From assembly GCA_017532725.1 (NCBI GenBank), contig JAFXIZ010000044.1, forward strand, positions 1 through 45,648: 45,648 nucleotides of DNA. The letters are read 5' to 3'. The notes under the pieces were generated by a model that saw nothing but the letters and a program-made list of their open reading frames with translations, had not been told where the DNA came from and ran no database searches. Below are positions 44,081 through 45,648 of the stretch, in pieces (within the stretch, counting starts at the first letter, position 1; the number at the start of each line of letters is the position of its first letter). Made by a program: the position numbers and the translations under genes. The stretch comes from Bacteroidaceae bacterium (GTDB taxonomy: Bacteria > Bacteroidota > Bacteroidia > Bacteroidales > Barnesiellaceae_A).

Positions 44081-44563
44081 TTACAAGGTGGGATATACGA
44101 GATTCTTCTCCTCTATCACATCAAGCACCTCGCGCAAGTATTTGTCGGCTTCCCAGCGAGCCATAGGCAGGTCGTGCAGCAAATAGTTGCCACAGTCGCG
44201 TGCTGCTTGTCCGGGAACATCGCCTTCAAAGTCACGAATAAAACGGAATGTTTCGCGCATCAACTCTACGATATCGCTGCTGTCGAGGTCGCCTTGCATC
44301 AGGAAGTAATTGCCTGTGCAGCAACCCATAGGCCCCCAAAATACAATCTTCTCGCCCCATACAGGGTGGTTGCGCAGATAGGTGGCAGCCAAGTGTTCGA
44401 TAGTGTGCAATGCACCGTAACCCAAGGCCGGCTCGCGATTGGGCTCTTTCATACGGATATCGAATGTTGTTACCACTTGGTCGCCCATATAATCTTTGCG
44501 CGAAACATATATACCTCTCAATAAGTTGAGGTGGTCGATGCTGAAACTTGGTATCTTTTTCAT
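44081..44563 (-). CDS. luxS: S-ribosylhomocysteine lyase
   Basis: LuxS cleaves S-ribosylhomocysteine to homocysteine and DPD, the precursor of AI-2. The 160-residue product has the metal-binding HTIEHLA (His, catalytic Glu, His). The catalytic-Cys motif is GPMGCCTGNYF; the residue after the catalytic Cys is Cys where other LuxS proteins commonly have Arg or Gln. ARDCGNYLLHDLP has the third metal ligand, Cys. The N-terminal SFSIDHLNLLRGIYVSRKD is typical. It starts at ATG 44561-44563, 10 bases after mtn, so the SAH nucleosidase and LuxS are cotranscribed and form the complete SAH recycling route. Confidence 0.96.
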   Translation of the reverse strand: MKKIPSFSIDHLNLLRGIYVSRKDYMGDQVVTTFDIRMKEPNREPALGYGALHTIEHLAATYLRNHPVWGEKIVFWGPMGCCTGNYFLMQGDLDSSDIVELMRETFRFIRDFEGDVPGQAARDCGNYLLHDLPMARWEADKYLREVLDVIEEKNLVYPTL

Positions 44564-44573
44564 ATATAGTGTG

Positions 44574-45260
44574 TTATAGATTTTCTATTGTGTTGCGTAG
44601 TATGGCAAATGATTGTTGAGGAGCAGCCTTCCAGAAGTCGGTATATTGTTCCCAGTGGCTATCTACACCCGGTGTGTCGCTGATGATGCGCATCGAAATG
44701 AAGGGCTTGTGGCATATATGGCACACTTGTGCAATGGCACCACTCTCCATATCGCACGCCATACCGTCGGGGAAACGGCTCTTTATTTCGTTCAATTCAT
44801 TGCGGTCGGTTATGAATTTGTCGCCACTGCATATCAGACCTCCATATACGCGCTTTCCGGCGTTGGCAGTCAGTACCTTGTTCAGCAGGTCGGCATCGGC
44901 AGCAAAACGGTCGGGCAATCCTTGCACCTGACCATACTCGTTGCCCTCGCCGCACCATACATCGTGATAAACAACCTCTCGACCTACCACCATATCCATA
45001 ACGCGTGTTTCGGTGTCGATACCTCCGGCTACGCCGGTATTGATGATAATATCGGGTGCATAGAGCGAAATCAATTCGTATGTACGCACCGCGGCATTAA
45101 CCTTGCCAATGCCACATTGTGATAGAACGATACTGTGTTTGCCGGCATCGCCTATGATATATTGACTGCCACTCTCGGCAACATTTACAGTCTTGTTGGC
45201 AAGCATATCCTCTACGCAAGCCAATTCATCCTGCATTGCTACAATAATTCCAATCTTCAT
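44574..45260 (-). CDS. mtn: 5'-methylthioadenosine/S-adenosylhomocysteine nucleosidase
   Basis: This enzyme (Pfs/MtnN) hydrolyses SAH to adenine and S-ribosylhomocysteine, and MTA to adenine and methylthioribose. The 228-residue product begins MKIGIIVAMQDELACVEDML, with the catalytic Glu at position 12. It has NTGVAGGID, DKFITDRNEL, CDMESGAIAQVCH (second Glu) and RIISDTPGV with the catalytic Asp. It starts at ATG 45258-45260 and is transcribed from a promoter embedded in the repeated structured element at 45280-45441. luxS follows in the same unit. Confidence 0.96.
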   Translation of the reverse strand: MKIGIIVAMQDELACVEDMLANKTVNVAESGSQYIIGDAGKHSIVLSQCGIGKVNAAVRTYELISLYAPDIIINTGVAGGIDTETRVMDMVVGREVVYHDVWCGEGNEYGQVQGLPDRFAADADLLNKVLTANAGKRVYGGLICSGDKFITDRNELNEIKSRFPDGMACDMESGAIAQVCHICHKPFISMRIISDTPGVDSHWEQYTDFWKAAPQQSFAILRNTIENL

Positions 45261-45279
45261 AGTTTCAAATTTTCTATGG

Positions 45280-45310
45280 CAAAGATAACGATAAGCGAGG
45301 GGAGAACAAA
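45280..45310 (-). promoter_or_regulatory. promoter of mtn-luxS, inside the repeated element
   Basis: The minus strand has TTTG (45307-45310), a 19-base spacer and TATCTTTG (45280-45287). The arrangement and spacing are the same as the surE promoter at 18779-18809. Confidence 0.85.
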
Positions 45311-45515
45311 ATAAGTTTACTTATTTTTTATCCCGAGCGTAGTTATCTTGGGCATTCAGCCAAAGTGCGATAAGCGAGGGGAGAACAAAATAAGTTTACT
45401 TATTTTTTATCCCGAGCGTAGTTATCTAGGGCGTAGCCACTATTGCGATTGAGCGAGCGTAGAGCCGTGCTTGCACAAGGCTATACCGAGCGTGAGCAAT
45501 ATGGGCGTTAGTCAA
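45280..45515. repeat. tandem array of two structured elements plus a third diverged unit
   Basis: Units beginning GATAAGCGAG at 45290 and 45369 (period 79 bp) match the surE pair. The central hairpin is AAATAAGT-TT-ACTTATTT instead of AAATAAAC-TT-GTTTATTT. The outer stem is GATAAC/GTTATC (45284-45289 with 45342-45347) instead of GATAGC/GCTATC. A third, diverged unit at about 45442-45510 keeps the plan: ATTGC/GCAAT outer stem (45442-45446 with 45496-45500), GAGCGAG, a hairpin AGCCGTGC-TT-GCAC-AA-GGCT, and ACCGAGCGTGAG. No gene lies in this gap. Confidence 0.85.
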
Positions 45516-45555
45516 AGTGGGCATTACTCCTCCTTTTACAAATAAGTTTTTCGCA

Positions 45556-45591
45556 CGAAAAAATAGGGTTGTCGGAGAGGACAACCCTATT
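45556..45591 (-). terminator. intrinsic terminator of a gene entering from the right
   Basis: A perfect 12-bp stem (AATAGGGTTGTC, 45562-45573, with 45580-45591) and a 6-base loop are followed on the minus strand by TTTTTTCG. Its direction implies a leftward gene whose 3' end lies in or beyond 45592-45648. Two minus frames there reach stops, but the coding part is too short to identify. Confidence 0.85.
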
Positions 45592-45648
45592 GGCAACACA
45601 TAAAACCTTTTTTCATACTATGTTAAGGTTGTTTAAGTGTTCTTTGTA

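Noticed and set aside
45280..45441. SAM/SAH riboswitch upstream of mtn-luxS
   Set aside because: The conserved structure also precedes surE, which has no link to SAH, and nearly all of it lies upstream of the predicted transcription start.

Overview
The window is a stretch of chromosome from a member of the Bacteroidales (phylum Bacteroidota). Three things support this. Promoters follow the Bacteroidota pattern TTTG-N19-21-TAnnTTTG. Start codons lack Shine-Dalgarno sequences and sit in A-rich leaders. The gene neighbourhoods are typical of the order: hemD next to a DUF4271 membrane protein, frdCAB with a single cytochrome b subunit, parA-parB-DUF5683-LysM transglycosylase, a NigD-like lipoprotein, class III FBPase, and U32 peptidase-TPR-outer-membrane barrel. 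Family or genus cannot be fixed from the sequence alone. Almost everything is housekeeping. I see no prophage, insertion sequence, CRISPR array or defence system.

Layout. 1-2705: tRNA-Gln, a short doubtful ORF overlapping a 19-bp perfect inverted repeat, tyrS and a TatD-type hydrolase. 2702-6697: a leftward series epimerase, LOG-family protein, DUF4271, hemD, rnpA, yidD, tatD, with a strong intrinsic terminator between hemD and rnpA. 6820-10364: the rightward fumarate reductase/succinate dehydrogenase operon with a textbook promoter. 10873-13863: a 996-residue secreted protein made of tandem carbohydrate-binding and Ig-like modules with a C-terminal sorting-type domain, flanked on both sides by palindromic repeats. 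14308-18756: leftward surE, tcdA (broken), lolD, NigD-like lipoprotein, DUF3467 and rsgA. 19212-23134: parA, parB, DUF5683, LysM transglycosylase; then recO facing them. 23990-24563: one unit of tRNA-Glu, rpsT, tRNA-Glu. 24718-26184: K+/H+ antiporter. 26312-32542: tRNA-Glu(CUC), gyrB, rnr, rpoN. 32544-38501: leftward U32 peptidase, a TPR protein with an in-frame stop, and a TonB-receptor-like barrel. 38757-43355: fbp and priA. 43438-45260: small outer-membrane protein, luxS and mtn.

The unusual content lies in the intergenic DNA and in two broken reading frames. (i) A modular family of palindromic repeats occurs at 10450-10637, 13991-14268 and 15290-15478; its units share modules, but modules are lost cleanly in some copies. 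(ii) A roughly 78-bp structured element occurs as tandem copies directly upstream of surE (two copies) and mtn (two copies plus one diverged copy). It supplies the -33/-7 promoter of each gene, and its stems change in a compensatory way between loci. (iii) tcdA and the TPR gene each carry one in-frame stop codon while the frame continues intact on both sides. (iv) The 996-residue multi-CBM protein has no visible catalytic domain.

Several genes work together. mtn and luxS form the two-step S-adenosylhomocysteine recycling/AI-2 pathway. frdCAB forms a membrane quinol:fumarate oxidoreductase complex. parA/parB segregate the chromosome. gyrB, priA and recO serve DNA topology, restart and repair. 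rnpA, tyrS, three tRNA-Glu genes, tRNA-Gln, rpsT, rsgA and rnr serve translation and RNA maturation.
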